64,000 bases of DNA from Sequoia sempervirens (taxonomy: Eukaryota > Streptophyta > Pinopsida > Cupressales > Cupressaceae), in NCBI GenBank assembly GCA_007258455.2, contig VDFB02139235.1, positions 1 through 64,000 on the forward strand. Reading direction: 5' to 3'. Below are positions 21,081-34,259 of the stretch, piece after piece. Each line of letters begins with the position of its first letter. Position 1 is the first letter of the stretch. The translations under genes and the position numbers were made by a program. The notes beneath the pieces are model-generated. The model was given only the letters and a program-made list of their open reading frames with translations, searched no databases and was not told the origin of the DNA.

Positions 21081-22328
21081 TGTTGGGAATAGGATGCCAT
21101 TTAATTGTAATCCTAAACATATTTCATGTATCTCCTAAGTCATTGGAAAGTGTTCCCCAACACTAGGATTATAAAGAGATTAAATTCAAATGAAATGAAC
21201 ATGTAAATTGACATTTGTAATTAATTCTAAATGATAGGAACATGGGGGGATGCCTAAGAAGAGATCCTATAAAATAGGAGCACATGGGGTGCCCACATGG
21301 AAGGTGGAACCCCCCCTTGAGTTCAGTTAATTGTCTGGAGGAAAGATAACACTTCAGTAATGCATGTAAAGATCCTAGAAGTTAGGAATTGATATTTACA
21401 TGAGTGGAGTTCAGTTCAGTTCACTTCAATTCAATATCAGTTTAGTTCAGTTAATTGTAGTTGCATGTAGTTAGTTTCAGTTGAATGCTAGTTGACTTCA
21501 ATTGACTTGGAATGCATGACTAATGAATTGAGTTGCATGGCAGATAACAATTGATGCATTCAGTTAAGTGGGGATGATTAATCATGCATCACATTTGCAT
21601 GAATTGATCGAGAGATATGTTTATGTTAACAAAGATTGACTTGGACCCACTTTGGGCACCCAAGTTGGCATCTTGGAGTTAAAACCTTTTGCATGAGAAT
21701 ATATTTACAAGGCTAAGTTAAGTGGGACCATTCTTGGGAACCAAATTTGAGGAGAATCTTGGAAGATATTTTCTTGACCAATGATTAGTTAGGAGTTCAG
21801 TTTGGGGTGCCTAAATTGAGGAGATATTGGATTTGACTTCTTGTTACACATTGAAACTCTACTTGCAAAGAATAGGCATAGGTTTTTGAGAGGAAGCTTT
21901 GTGCTTTGTAATTGAAAACTCTATGGAGTTTTCAAGGCTCATTATTGTCTATTAATTGTAGCAAGTTGAAGAGAGTTTTATCAGAGTTTATTGCAAGTTG
22001 TGAAGAAGAATTGTTGAAGGAAAAAGAAGCATCTCAATCAAGAATTGATACAGTGTTATTGTAATCTTGTTCTAAGGTTAAATAATATAAGCACTATTGA
22101 TTCTGGTGGTGGATTTTTTTCTTGAAATGGTTTCTCCACATATATGTTGTGTCACTTCTATCTTGTTGTCTCATTCTTCTACAATCTTTTGTCTACTTTG
22201 TACAATTGGTAAAATGAATCTAAAAAGATAATAATATATAAAGAATTTGTAAAAAAAAACACTTAATTAGATCTACAATCTCATAGTTTTACAAGTTTTA
22301 AGCTACATAATTACCTTCATTTTCAACA
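21081..22328 (+). repeat. 3' LTR of copia B
   Basis: It begins TGTTGGGAATAGG and ends CATTTTCAACA before the duplication cttac. It is collinear with 15681-16952 with scattered substitutions and short gaps. Confidence 0.93.
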
Positions 22329-22333
22329 CTTAC

Positions 22334-24880
22334 CACAGTTAACACAATTTTAGTCTAAACCCAACCCACAATAAGAGCTAAAGAGCTCGATTACAAACAA
22401 TATTCTTATACTTTTTCAATCTCCAAAGATTCACTCAGAAGTGGCAACTCTTATAATCTGATTACAATCTCAGATTCTCAGAAATTCATTATAGCAAGTG
22501 GATTATTACATATATCAGAAAATCAGATCTGCAACCCTCATTTAATAACAACAAGATGTATGATGCTTAAACCTGGAGATGTATGTGGGTCTAAGAATGG
22601 TACAACTCATTGAAGAAATTTGTGCTAGGCCTTTAAGAGAGTAACAACAAGTCAAACCTGTGAAATGTTCCCTTTTTGATGCTTTAATCAGTCGCCCTCT
22701 CCTTGTAGCTTCACATATGGACCAACAGTTGCAATGTATCACTGAGTAATGGATGAGGGTGCAATTTGATGGCCACTTCTAGCCTTCACTCACTCCTAGC
22801 AACCTTCCACAAACCTATGTGCCTAGAAATTCTACATAGCTTAGATAAGAGACTTTGCTTGTGATTCAAAGAGATGCCCAAGCCTGGAAGGTATTTTCCA
22901 GCTACACACTACCCACAATATGTCCTTATGCTAGATGCTAAACACCAAAACCCTTAGGAAGAAACAAATGAGAAAAATGGGAAAGCACTACTAACTGCAT
23001 ATGTTATCGGTGGAGTAGATATGCAAGTGATTCCCACGCCAAACAACAACTATCAAGAATTAACTCTTCAACTCTTCTGTTTCAATGGTGGTCACTTGTG
23101 TATTGAAAATCTCATGACAAAAGATAAGTATGGAGGAAATATCATAATGTGGTGGTGAAAGGGTTAGGTAAGATTGAAGGAAACAGTTAATACCATGTCT
23201 AGTTTTGCAATAACTCTTCTTTCTTCTCCAGTGTACTTTGCAAGATATCTATGCACATGTCTGAAGGTGAAAGGGGCGATATGAAAGTGACTCCAACAGT
23301 GATGATCACTCAAGTTTTTTTTCAAATGAGGTTTACCACACACAAAAAGAGGTTTGGGGGCGTGAGATAGGTTTGGACTGAAACCTCACTCAATATATAG
23401 CTTATCACCTAAATATCATACTCAAATGATGTAATAATGATAGACTAGATTGTTTCAATATTGAATGATCCATTTCTATCAATATTTCTCAATTGCTCCA
23501 TTCTTCCAAGATCTTTCAATTCAGGTCAAGAAGTGGAGGCTAAAGGGTGAGTAAGAACAAGATCTTCATAGTCACAAAATGTAGTGAACCTATTTACTCC
23601 TTCCTTCTCAGCAATGACCCTTCCATTGATAAATAGATATTTTTCTTGGTATGATGAATAGAAATAGAAGATTAAAAAAAATAGTTATAGTAGGTCATAG
23701 GTGTGTTGATGTGGCATCACATGATTTGTTGCTTTCTAGATCAAAGGAATACATATTATTCAATTATTGGTAGTTATCATCAACACTAACAACTTTAAAG
23801 TCACAAATATTGGTTCAATATTGGACATTAAGTCAACAAATGCAATAACAACTATTGGAACATGCTCAACTACTGGGTCATTTCCCCTAGATCAACTACT
23901 GGGTCGTTTCCCCTAGATATAGGTAATACTATACGTTTGTTCTCAAAATTCAACAACTTTTCAACCAACACAAAACTCATTGGCTTTCATTTATCTAACA
24001 AATCCATTCCAAAGTTATAATTATTTGGTAGTTTTATGTTATTGCTATAGATTTATGTTAAGAGAATATAAATTATCAAAGTTGTTTCTAATAATGTAAG
24101 TAAATAACTATTGACTAAGTTGTTCACTATGCTCACTCTTTTATTTATGGAGCAAGTGTAGAGGCCCTCAATTATTATTAAGTTATTAAATCTATTTGTC
24201 TTTAATGTTTTATCTTACTTACACACTAAAAATAATTGCTTACAAATATTTTATAGAGATTCCAGTCATAAGATCTTGATTCTTTGTATGAAGATAAGAA
24301 CCAATGAATAATCATCAAAAAATAATTCACAGATTCAAAAAAGCATTCATTAATTATTATATTATATAGATTCTAGAGTCTATTGCACTCCACTTATGAA
24401 ATATTTTAATTCTATAGTAAAATTACAAAAAGAGAGAGTCTTAATGCCACCTTTCTTCAAACTTTTAATGTTGGATCTTTAGGTATATGGAATCTCTTAG
24501 GCTTATAATTTCCTTATTAAATTTATCGATTTAGCATATGTCTTACATGCCTTCATCCCTTACTACCCCAAATATTTTGTTGAAGCCAATATTTCTCCAC
24601 TATTATGTTATAAAAATTACTCATCTAATTAAAAGTTTGAATCTTCTCGTATAATGTTTTTTGAATATATCTTATTGTTAGAGGCATTTACAAATGGATA
24701 TTTATAAAATAAAACCTGGTAATAACAATATTTTTATAATGTGAAATTTACATAACATATTATATACTATGTACCCCTTAAAATACTTCACATATTTATT
24801 TTGGTTCCTTAGAAATTACATTTATTTTATCTCTTGAATTTACTTTCATGTCATATATAGGCAATTAACAATTCTCAAGA
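22334..24880. other. Unassigned AT-rich spacer
   Basis: No coding motif was recognised on either strand. A 26 bp phrase (aactactgggtc-tttcccctagat) is repeated in tandem at about 23870-23922 with one change. Confidence 0.6.
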
Positions 24881-25859
24881 AAATTACAAAGTAAAGAGAA
24901 AGACAGATGCGTTGGAAACTATCTTTAATAGGTTGCTATGGTACTTTTACAACCAAATTTGAGTTAAATTACTTGATGTCGTACAACTGTCTAAATTCTT
25001 ATACATATAAAAATATATTTGTATAAGACTGCATGTCTTTGTACAATGTCATCTTCTTCATACTAGTAAAGAATATAATATTTAAATATCATTGAACTCT
25101 ATATTTTAAAAATAAGAAGGAATGTAGTCAATTGTACTAGATCTACAAAAAAGAGGTACATGATTGATGAAATGAATCATCTAAAAACCAAATCATATCA
25201 CCTAAGTTAATTCAATATCACTTAATTAATCATATAAGTTCAATAAATTTGAATGCAACTTGTATGCAAAAACTAAGATCACATGGAGGATAAATTATTT
25301 GAGTTGGCATTTTGTATGCAATGCTTGTTGGAAGTGAAGTAGCATATAAATAAACTTCTTCTTTATTGTTGATAGTTATATTACAAAGTTAAAAGAGATG
25401 GCATTTTTTTTCACAACTATCTAAAGAGGTCAATATTTACTCTAAAATTATTGGGTATAAAAGATTCTATTTTTAATGGGTGGCTATTGCCCTAATAAAT
25501 TTTTTGGGGAGAAAATTTGGAAAGGATAGCTCACTTGTTACTTATTTTTTATGGATCATTACTACATGATTAGTAGCATGACTAGTTTTTTCTTGATAAA
25601 AAATGACAAATTATTCATACTTATGTTAATGAAAATATCTTATGATGTCCTTGCTAATGATAATTAGACTATTTTCCAACTTTATGCTCATTGGAAATTG
25701 ACAAATGTATATTAAAAATAAAAAATTCTATACCAAGAATCAAATTTATTTGATTGTTATGTTAGTGACTATGTTGGTGATTCCATTCATAAGAAATCTA
25801 CCATAGACTATGTCTTCAAAATAAATGGTGCAAGTGATCTTACATGGATGGTGTAATAC

Positions 25860-26110
25860 TTTTAAGAAAGTTATCTTCTATGGTTTTTAATCAAAACCCA
25901 AATATAAAAGTAGCTCCTAAAGAATCAATGTGGCTTTGAAGATTCATGGAAGAGCATCAACTAGATACTTGTAAAAGTACCACTTTACTATATGATAATT
26001 GGTGTTATTTTACTATTACCAAAGAATCTCATTTCCAAAAAGTGAAAATCATATTGAAGATCATGGGCACCTCACTCAAGTGAAATTATTCCATCATAAA
26101 AGTTCTACTC
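25860..26110 (+). pseudogene. Copia C RNase H relic
   Basis: One frame from about 25905 reads KESMWL, stop, RFMEEHQLDTCKSTTLLYDN and then KESHFQKSENHIED. This matches the copia RNase H signature (KEAMWL...CDN...K.P.FH.RSKHIE). The catalytic-region Cys of CDN is Tyr, and there is one TGA. It is a clear but inactive fragment. Confidence 0.78.
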
Positions 26111-26234
26111 AAGTGAAAGTGTTTTATCATAAAAATTCTCTCTAATTCTATTCAAAAAAATGTATGCTATGATCAAGAAGAAAAATATTAAAATCTTAGT
26201 CATCACTTATCAAAACCTTTGTGAAGTGATTTTC

Positions 26235-26450
26235 CTTAGGTGATGTCATAGGGGGGAGTGTGCATAATACCACCCCATGGATAAATCCTAAATGTAATAC
26301 CTAACAGGTATAATATAAGACCTCTAAGCAGTATATGCTCCAAAATCAAATAAATTCTTGGCCTTAGGTGATGTCATTAAGGGGGGGTGTGCAACTCAAT
26401 GCCACCACCTATTGGCTAAATCTTAGATGTATGTGTCCTACGAGCATCTA
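26235..26450 (+). repeat. Imperfect tandem dimer in copia C, about 126 bp
   Basis: Two units start at 'ccttaggtgatgtcat' (about 26235 and 26363), each followed by a G-run and 'gtgtgca', and each contains 'taaatc-tagatgta'. They may be duplicated purine tract or LTR-proximal sequence. A third weaker 'gtgatgcc...aagggggagtg' lies at 26782. Confidence 0.65.
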
Positions 26451-26800
26451 TTAAATTTTGTTCTCTCTATGAATATCCCACTTATAAAAACATTGTATTA
26501 AGTCCTATGGGCAATTGTATTAAGTCCTACAAGCACTATGCAATGAACCTAGGGTGAGGTTGATTTGAGGAGATCCATGCTCCAATACAAATATTTATTG
26601 AAGACCTCATAGATAGCATCATTTTTAAAATAGTGGGATTATAAATTATGATAAGATGACTTTCATGTAGTCTGGAATACATGACTTTCATTTTGGCATA
26701 TATTTGTGTCCCAATTTATCACTGTCAAAGAAGACCTATGTTACTAGGGTACTTCATTTTTTATTTTATGAAAATTGACTTGTGATGCCCCTTATTAACA

Positions 26801-26811
26801 TTAAGGGGGAG
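26801..26811 (+). other. Polypurine tract of copia C
   Basis: ttaagggggag lies directly before the LTR start TGTTAGAAC, the classic position. Confidence 0.75.
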
Positions 26812-27288
26812 TGTTAGAACATAATTTTATTGGCCATATTCTTATAAAATTTATATAATGTTCTGATATAATGTTATTAAACCCTATATATATTACATGC
26901 TTTCTTAAGCATATCCCATTTGAAATAATTATAGTTTAATACTATTTGATTATTAATTAATTATGCGGTTGTTTTGAATAGGTGTGACTAATAATCCCTT
27001 AAGGTATTATTCTACCCTTTCTCCTATATTTAAGGAGGTTCCCTCTCATTGACAAGTGAAGAATTTGGAGATAATTGATAGTGAATTCTATCACTATGCA
27101 CATGATTTATTATTGGCCATGTGAATGTATAGAGAAGTGTTCCCTAGGTTTAGTCTATGTTATAATAGACCATTATTGTAAGTGTTTTATGGGGTTTTTA
27201 CCTAGAAGGGTTTTTCACATGTATATTTTGTGTAATGTGTGAAATAATTCTCATTTTATTTATTTTATATCTTGTGGGTGATCCCACA
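26812..27288 (+). repeat. 3' LTR of copia C
   Basis: The LTR is 477 bp, from TGTTAGAACATAA to GTGATCCCACA, with a TATA-like 'ctatatttaagg' near 27030. It ends with TG...CA termini. Confidence 0.75.
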
Positions 27289-27344
27289 AAACTGTTTACA
27301 ATTAGTTTGAGGAAGGGAAAATGCATTTTCCAAGGGAAAACACT

Positions 27345-27520
27345 TTAGGGGGTTTTGCTAGAACCCCCTAAAGGGTTCGCTGGAAGGGGGGTTCTAGCAA
27401 ATCCTCGTTTAATGGGTTTTCTTTTTTAATTATATTTAAAGGGGGTTCACTAGAAGGGGAGGTTCTAGCAAATCCTCCCCCCCCCCCTTCTAGCGAAGGG
27501 GGATTCACTAGAACCCCCCT
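27345..27520. repeat. G/C-rich direct and inverted repeat cluster
   Basis: Blocks of 'gggttcgctggaagggg', 'ggttctagcaaatcctc' and their complements ('cccccttctagcgaaggggg', 'cactagaaccccc') recur within 180 bp, with an 11-base C run near 27477. They could fold into long hairpins. The open frame on the minus strand is a by-product. Confidence 0.75.
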
Positions 27521-27559
27521 TTTTTGCCCCTTCTCCCCCTCTTCTACCAAATTTCTACA

Positions 27560-28800
27560 TTTTTTTTCCTTTTGAAGCTCGGGTTGAGGATGAAAATGGA
27601 GGAAACTTCACAACCCAATTGGATTCAATGGTAGTCCTCAAAATGAGCTATCCATCAAATATAATTTTATATATTTTGGTTTTATTATGTATTTTTTAGT
27701 TTACTTAAACATAGGTTTTCATTGAAAATCAAATCTTTGTTACGCACATGTGGAAAAATAGAAAATTATCAAAAAAAAGAAAAATATCTATGCACTAGAT
27801 ATTGATGTCCTTGATTTAACAAAAAAATTGAATTTTGATACATACAAAAAAAGTTGTGTTAGCAAGTAAACCTATGTCTAACTTGTAACTAGGTCGACTT
27901 CAAAACTTAATTAAGAAAAAATATTCAATAAAACACTATAAACAAATTGCATGCACTAGATATCATAATTCGAATCTATTTTTTTTAAAAATAGAATTTT
28001 ATCCTTCATAGAAAAATGTTGTGTTATAAAGTACACATCACTCTTTAAAATGGTGTTTCTTGTTAAAAACTAATTTTTCAAGGAGATGGAAAAAGAAATG
28101 CAATTTGATTCCAATTTTTTAAATATATATTTAGAATCTATGGACAAAATGTCACAAATCACTAGTTTGCATCATCTTCAAATTCCTCATGGTTTAGCAG
28201 CTATAGGTGCCCGGGAGTGAAAATTTAGTTAAAAAAATTCAATTCAATGTCCAATTAGACCAAACATTGTAAACCACTATTGTGGGATCACCCTTGTTTA
28301 TAATGATCGGTATCCTAAGATCTTAATTTCTAATAATAACACACTATGAAACTATCACCTCATGGATCCAATTTATAGAACTTGTGGGAGGTAAAACCAT
28401 GATGGTAAACCAAAACAAGAGGTGCCAAAACCATTGCAAAAACCCAAGCCCCTTTCTTGGAAGACCAAGAGATGATAAATATTAAATAAAATGCACAAGG
28501 CTTCAACATGGGTGCTTATCCCATAGCATTTTCATCTTTTGTCTTTCAGGATGCTATGGTGACTTTTAGCTTCTAGGTGGAACACCAGTGGACACATTTT
28601 TCCCTCCAAACTTGGGTACCCCACTCAAGACTTTTCACATTCCCGATGTGGATGCCTAGGAGGGATATTTTTCCTGTAGTGATGTGTAACCTCCACCAAC
28701 ATTAAATTCCCTCTTGAAAATATAATTAGAATATGCCAATATGTAATTAATTTCTCTCATATCCCCTAGGAGACTTTCCAATAAACATAGAGTTATATAA
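27560..28800. other. No gene seen
   Basis: AT-rich sequence without recognisable coding or repeat structure. A short phrase 'ttgtgggatcaccc' near 28281 is the inverse of the copia C LTR end. Confidence 0.55.
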
Positions 28801-28849
28801 ATGGCATAGGTTTTCAAGGTTAAAGTAACCTAAACTGAAAAAAGTGGAC

Positions 28850-29030
28850 TTAGAAAGAATGGTATACTAAGAAGGGAAATTCCAAAATCTTGAATAGAAG
28901 GAATCAAGAAAAGGAGACTTTTAAGGAAAGGCATGTCAGTAAGGGAAACTCCAAAATGGCAATGCCAAGATGAGAAACTCTAAAATCCCAACCAAGATTA
29001 AAAAATCACTAAAAATCCCTCATATTTAGA
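28850..29030. repeat. Minisatellite-like units, left block
   Basis: Two to three diverged units contain 'gggaaa-tccaaaat', 'gaatcaagaaaaggagactt' and 'aaggcatgtca'. The same phrases recur many times at 33595-34020. Confidence 0.6.
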
Positions 29031-29953
29031 AGTTTTCAAAACCTAGGTTCATGAAAAAGTAACATAGTGGGGAAGCACAACAAACTAGAAAATTTCAAAA
29101 AGATCTAAAACAATACAGAAAGATAATAGGAAAAGGAAAATATTTAAAATGTTATAGTGTTTAAGGTTTAGTAGAGTCCAATAGGAAGGTCAAGGAAACA
29201 AATACGACACAAGACCTAGATAATTTGTGACCATTTGGATAGGTGCCAACATTATCTATAAATGGGTATGTGTGTCTCTTTTAGACACAAGGATCCTACT
29301 ATCTCTAGGGAGTAGATAAAAAAGGATAAGAGAAGGGAAGGATGGGGAACCAAAAGAACACAAGAAAAAAAATGTATATCTAAAGAAAAGCCATAGCACA
29401 AGGTTGTGGAAAAATTGCAAGACACAAGTTTCCTTTTTCAAAGACATGCATAATGAAGGATTTGATCTCCCTCAAACTAGGAGTACATGCACTAAGCTAT
29501 AACATGAAATATCTATCATATATTAGTAGCTTCAAACCATAGAAACACAAAGATCAAAGGTCATCTCGTTGAAGTGAATCATTGTATTATTCAATCCATA
29601 GCTGGTATAGCATGGTACATACCTCATGGATATAATATTTCCATAACTACTAATCTTCTTAAGTGAATCGAGGAAAAATGAAAACATATCCAATTCACAT
29701 AAAAATAAAAAGAATGTTTGATTTTCCTTATGAATTACATAAAAAATTGTTTTTGGAAATTAAAATAAAATGTCTCTAATTCAAGAATACTTCCATGTAG
29801 ATCTATAACATACTCATAATTAGGCATGCATATGAATTATCTCATTCACATCCATGTTCCACATAGATTACCCAACCTTTGGTGAAACACAAGCACCTCA
29901 AGAGTTGGCTTACACCTTGCATCAAAGTGAAATACTTCATAGTCAATAGGCCC

Positions 29954-30480
29954 CTAGTATGCATCATTGTGACATTTGTTGATATACATTTCAATTTCTA
30001 AATAACACACATGATTCAAACCATAATCCAAACCATCAACACAAAGGTCAACACCACAAGACACATGAAGTGAAGAACCAATTTCTTCAATTTGTCTCTT
30101 TTTTTCAAACTCGCCTTGGCAACTCAGTACTCCATGTTCCCTATTGAATATAAATGGTAACACTTTACATCTTCCTCATTTATTCTAACAACATCCCCTT
30201 ATGACCCACTTCAATCACAATCACCATAAGGGAGATAGTAAAATTTTCACCAAGTAAATAAACTCTCATATGCATCCACATAGTCACCATCTTCATTATC
30301 ATCAAGGCCAAGGCGTTCAAAATGAAAATAAATGGCTGTACTATAATTTATATTATCAATTTCATCATTAAGTGCTAGCACATCCATGCCAACCTCATGC
30401 AAACAAAAATGTGTATAAATGTTAGCATTAGTAGCCTCATCATCATCTAAGGACACAAATAAGGGAAAGACATCAAACAA
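29954..30480 (-). pseudogene. Acidic open frames downstream of the gypsy-like gag
   Basis: Two minus-strand frames, 30480-30247 (77 residues, rich in Asp/Glu, for example LGLDDNEDGDYVDAYESLF) and 30163-29954 (69 residues), follow the gag relic in the same orientation. Neither matches a family that I recognise. They are probably remnants of the element's post-gag region. Confidence 0.35.
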
Positions 30481-31139
30481 GATATTGGTTTCTTGTTCAC
30501 TTATTATATCACATACATGTACTCACTCAACATAATAAATTTCATGAATTGATTCATTTGGTTGTACACTTGTGCACACACATTCCTCTTCCTCAGTAGA
30601 GATGCCACAGTGTAGGGTCACATACATCAACCTCAAGTTAAGGGTCATTTATTATCATTTCAAAAGGAAGGCTCATTCAATTGAAGGTAAGTGCATATGA
30701 TATCTTCGTCGTCAACACAAATTTCATATGATACAACTTCACAAATAATTTCTCTCTCTAGTTTACTCTTAGCCTAATCCAATATTGTATTCATTTTACT
30801 ATAGTATGAATATTAATTCTCTACATCATAAGTGATACTAAAAAAATATTGAAAACATTAGGATTTGAGGATAATAATTTTATTAGGTAATAATTTGTCT
30901 TCTTTCAAGTGAGTCAACACATTCATCAATTTGCTAAAAAAAATTCAATTTCATGTGGTTCTAAGCTAAATTTAGACCAACCTTATAGGATTCAAACAAT
31001 AGATTTATGCAAACAAACATAGTGGGTTTATAAATATTCAAGACTTTCAAAATGGAAACTAGAAAACTTATATTTGAAGTACTTACTAGATTCTATAGAT
31101 CTTACCTTTTGATATTTACCAATTCTCTGAAAAGAGTAG

Positions 31140-31765
31140 TAGAGTCTAGATTTCTTGCATTATATCAAAGGCAGTCACAAGACCCTTCCAAGAATCAAAA
31201 TCATATTCTGAAAAACTATCAAGCCATCGCCATGCCTTCCCATATAGATAATTAACAAAGAATCTCATTCACAAATCTTCATCTTCAAATTAAAATTTCC
31301 TGTAAATTTTTTAAATGCTTCAACATGTGTGTCCCCTTCCTAAATATCATACCCATCAAATTGAAGCATATGATTCATAACCCCAAATAACACGGTTTTC
31401 ATTTCATAGTTGACCTAATAGAATTCTAGTTGTTTGTGGGTGGTGTCAAGGGGAATGATGTTGGACTAAACAACTTGGATGTTTGTGGCATCAAGATAAG
31501 CATTGAATTGCAACCTAGACTCAAGAAATTTGATTTAATTTTTAATTTATTTTTGTTTTCTAACAAGCTCATTTTCATCATGTATGGATGCATGTAAGCT
31601 TGTACATGGTTTTGCATAAGATGCATGGGTACTTGAATGGAATGAATAAGCATCACTAAAGTGTTCATGGTCACTTTCTTCATCAAAATATCTACTGCTT
31701 GACACACAAGAGGGTGCATAAAAAGGAGAAACTCTAGAGTGATCATTATTAAACTACGAAGCCAT
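31140..31765 (-). pseudogene. Gypsy-like Gag relic
   Basis: From ATG 31765 one frame reads a Ser/His-rich N-terminus with stops at codon 4 and later. Further on (about 31400-31150, mixed frames) comes GDTHVEAFKKFTGNFNLKMK, then GKAWRWLDSFSEYDFDSWKG, the Retrotrans_gag signature (G.A..W..S......SW..L). Several stops and frameshifts make it non-functional. Confidence 0.75.
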
Positions 31766-33594
31766 GACTTCAACATTATATCTTGCAAGGAAAAAAAACT
31801 AAAGTGTTATGACTATGTGTTTCTTTACCATAAAATAAATATTGTCTTAAAAGGGGATAATAATATTATTTTGTACCTTTTCTAAAGATAGGTTGCAACA
31901 ATCAATCAAATTTGGTTCCTGACAACAAAGACCTCTTTCAAAAGAGGATGCCTTGAAGTGTACTTGATCTCCAAGGCAACAAATTGGTTTGGGTTCAACT
32001 TTCCAATAGAGTATTCATTTCATTTAGAGACCATAATTTTATCTTACTAGAAATAATACCATTCAACTTTCATAAGTTGATGGGATGCCAACTCAATACA
32101 TGAATAAAATGACAATGTTGTTGAGTTTATCTCAAGCTACAAGGGTATGAAATATAAGAACCACTATTATAATATTCTCGACAATGGAACCAATTTTTGG
32201 ATGCACAAACATGTATCTCCACAAACCCTAAAGATCAACACTAGAAACTAAAGCCAATTATATGTCAATAAAGGTATTGGACAAGGCTTATGTTCAAATA
32301 ATGGCATGAATGGACCAATTATTGTGAGTGAATGGACTTACCTTTAGCTTTTGTCTTTGCAAGTAATAATTAGACTTGGGGACCTTAAAAAACCATATCC
32401 TAAATGTTGTAAAACCTAAGATTTGTCACTAAATCTATGTCATTTTTTACTATATACAAACCTATAATATTATCAATAAGAAGATACAAACTCACTCTTA
32501 CCATGTACCAAAAGATAACAATCATAATATTCCCCAAAAAATGAACCCACTTAATATCACATACACATGAGTAAGAGGTAGAAATACCAACCTGATCCTC
32601 TAGCAATATATCAATTTTAGGATAGCACAAGATATGACATAGTTTACAATATAGAATCATACAAGCATATTGAAACTTGAAATATTGTTATAGCTAACAA
32701 AAGAGATGGCTATATTAAAAAGTGTTATCCCTACACCAAACAAACAGGTTCCTACTCCATTGAGAAACAAAGTCTCAACTTGTAAAGTGAATGGGAACAT
32801 GTTGGAAAATCAACAAATGGAATAAGGATTGCATATACACAACCCTAAAAGAAAAGGAAACCTACAAATGAACATAATTATTCCTTATAGGTTAGCAATA
32901 CCGCATATGAACCAGAAGAATACCATTAAAAAAGAGTTCAAGTAATGCTTTAGAATTCTTGCCATACACTAATAAAATATTGTTATAATACTGCCAAAAA
33001 ATGTGGAAAGTGGGAGAACAACTAAGTTCAACATCCACCTTAAGATATTAAAACCTATAATGGAGATAAATTTATAGACAAGACTTTACTAGAATACCCT
33101 TCCCCTAGTCTACAACCATTGTTTCATTATTTAGAAAGTCGAGGACATTCTTGTCACTTGATACCTTAGAAACTACTTGGGACACTTACAATTTAAAATT
33201 GGCTTGACAACCAACCCTTATTAAATTGTATAAACATGTATATAGAAATCCATTAAATATTGATGCTTGGATGAGAACACAAGAGTGGTCAATAAATTTA
33301 TAGGTCACCCATCTTTGTTGCATCATCCTCACATGATTATACACTTGAAATCATACCCCTTGCATCAACAACCATATGCCTCCATGCACAAACCATGTCT
33401 TTGAGGGGTTCACATGTACTAAGAGGTGTTTGAAATCCTTCCCCTATCTAATTTTGTATAGTTGAGACCTTTAATGACATTCTTAGTTCTATAATGAGGT
33501 ATCTAGGGTTGTTTGTTCAAATTGTAGAGTTTCTAAAAAATGCACACCAAAGGGGTGAAAGAGAGTAAAAAATATCTCAAGATCTTGAATATGA

Positions 33595-34020
33595 CATCCC
33601 AAGATAGGAAACTCCAAAAAGCATGTTTTAAAGAGAAACTTTGAAATCTTGAAATGGAGGGAAATAGAAAAATGGGACTTATAAGGAATGGCATGTTAAG
33701 AAGGAAAATTTTGAAATGACAATGCCAAAATGGGAAACTCTAAAATCCTAAAAATGAGGGAAATAGGAAAAGGGGACTTCAAAGTAATGGCATGCCAGAA
33801 TTGGAAACCTGAAATCCCAAAATTGAGGGAAATAAGAAAAGAGAACTTTGAAGGAATGGCATATGATAGGTAGGGAAACTTTGAAATGGCATGCCAACAT
33901 GAGAAAATTTAAAATACCAAATGGAGGGAAATAGAAAAAGGGACTTGGAGGGAAATGGGAAAAGGAACTCTAAAGAAATTGCATATTGAGAAGGGAAACT
34001 CCAATATGCCATGATAGGAT
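33595..34020. repeat. Minisatellite array, right block
   Basis: About five to six diverged units of roughly 70-85 bp repeat 'ggaaactc-gaaat', 'gagggaaatagaaaa-ggactt' and 'gaatggcatg'. The open minus-strand frame 33779-34243 is repetitive and hydrophobic because of this array and is not called as a gene. Confidence 0.75.
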
Positions 34021-34259
34021 GAAAAACTATGAAATCTCCAAGCTTGGAAAATGACCAAGAAACCCTCAAACTTACAAATTTTAAAAACTTATGATAGAGT
34101 AACAATTGGTGGCAAAGCACGACAATCCCAAAAATATATAATAAAAATGAAAGAAAGTATAAAAAATCTAGGAAAGGAAATGAAGAGGACATGAGAACTA
34201 AAAATCTTGTCAGGTTAGGTGCTAAGAGGGATAACCTCCACAAGTCACCTTAGAATGGG

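Larger units (their letters stand above)
15681..22328 (+). mobile_element. Full-length Ty1/copia retrotransposon B (degenerate)
   Basis: The element is 6648 bp, flanked by the perfect target duplication cttac (15676-15680 and 22329-22333). It has 5' and 3' LTRs of 1272 and 1248 bp, a primer site TGGTATTAGAGC, the copia order gag-protease-integrase-RT-RNase H, and a purine tract before the 3' LTR. The LTRs differ by several percent including indels, and the polyprotein has several stops and frameshifts, so it is an old immobile copy. The 5' LTR terminus reads CATTGGG instead of TGTTGGG. Confidence 0.95.
24881..27288 (+). mobile_element. Decayed Ty1/copia 3' half with 3' LTR (copia C)
   Basis: A recognisable RNase H relic (25860-26110), a purine tract and an LTR lie in the right order for the 3' end of a plus-strand copia element. 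No 5' LTR, gag or integrase was found. The left boundary is arbitrary, since RT sequence upstream of about 25860 is too decayed to read. Confidence 0.65.
28800..34250 (-). mobile_element. Gag-only gypsy-like relic with minisatellite flanks
   Basis: A minus-strand gag (31140-31765) lies between two regions (28850-29030 and 33595-34020) that share a minisatellite phrase in the same orientation, as LTRs would. No RT, integrase or protease was found. LTR ends, primer site and target duplication could not be placed, so the element limits are approximate. Confidence 0.45.

Noticed and set aside
27368..27550. Gly/Pro-rich minus-strand frame
   Set aside because: Created by the G/C-rich inverted repeats and poly-C run; no gene features.
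33779..34243. 154-codon hydrophobic minus-strand frame (Leu/Phe/Ser-rich)
   Set aside because: It is the translation of the minisatellite array, with repeating FPS and FPF motifs; no membrane-protein family resemblance.
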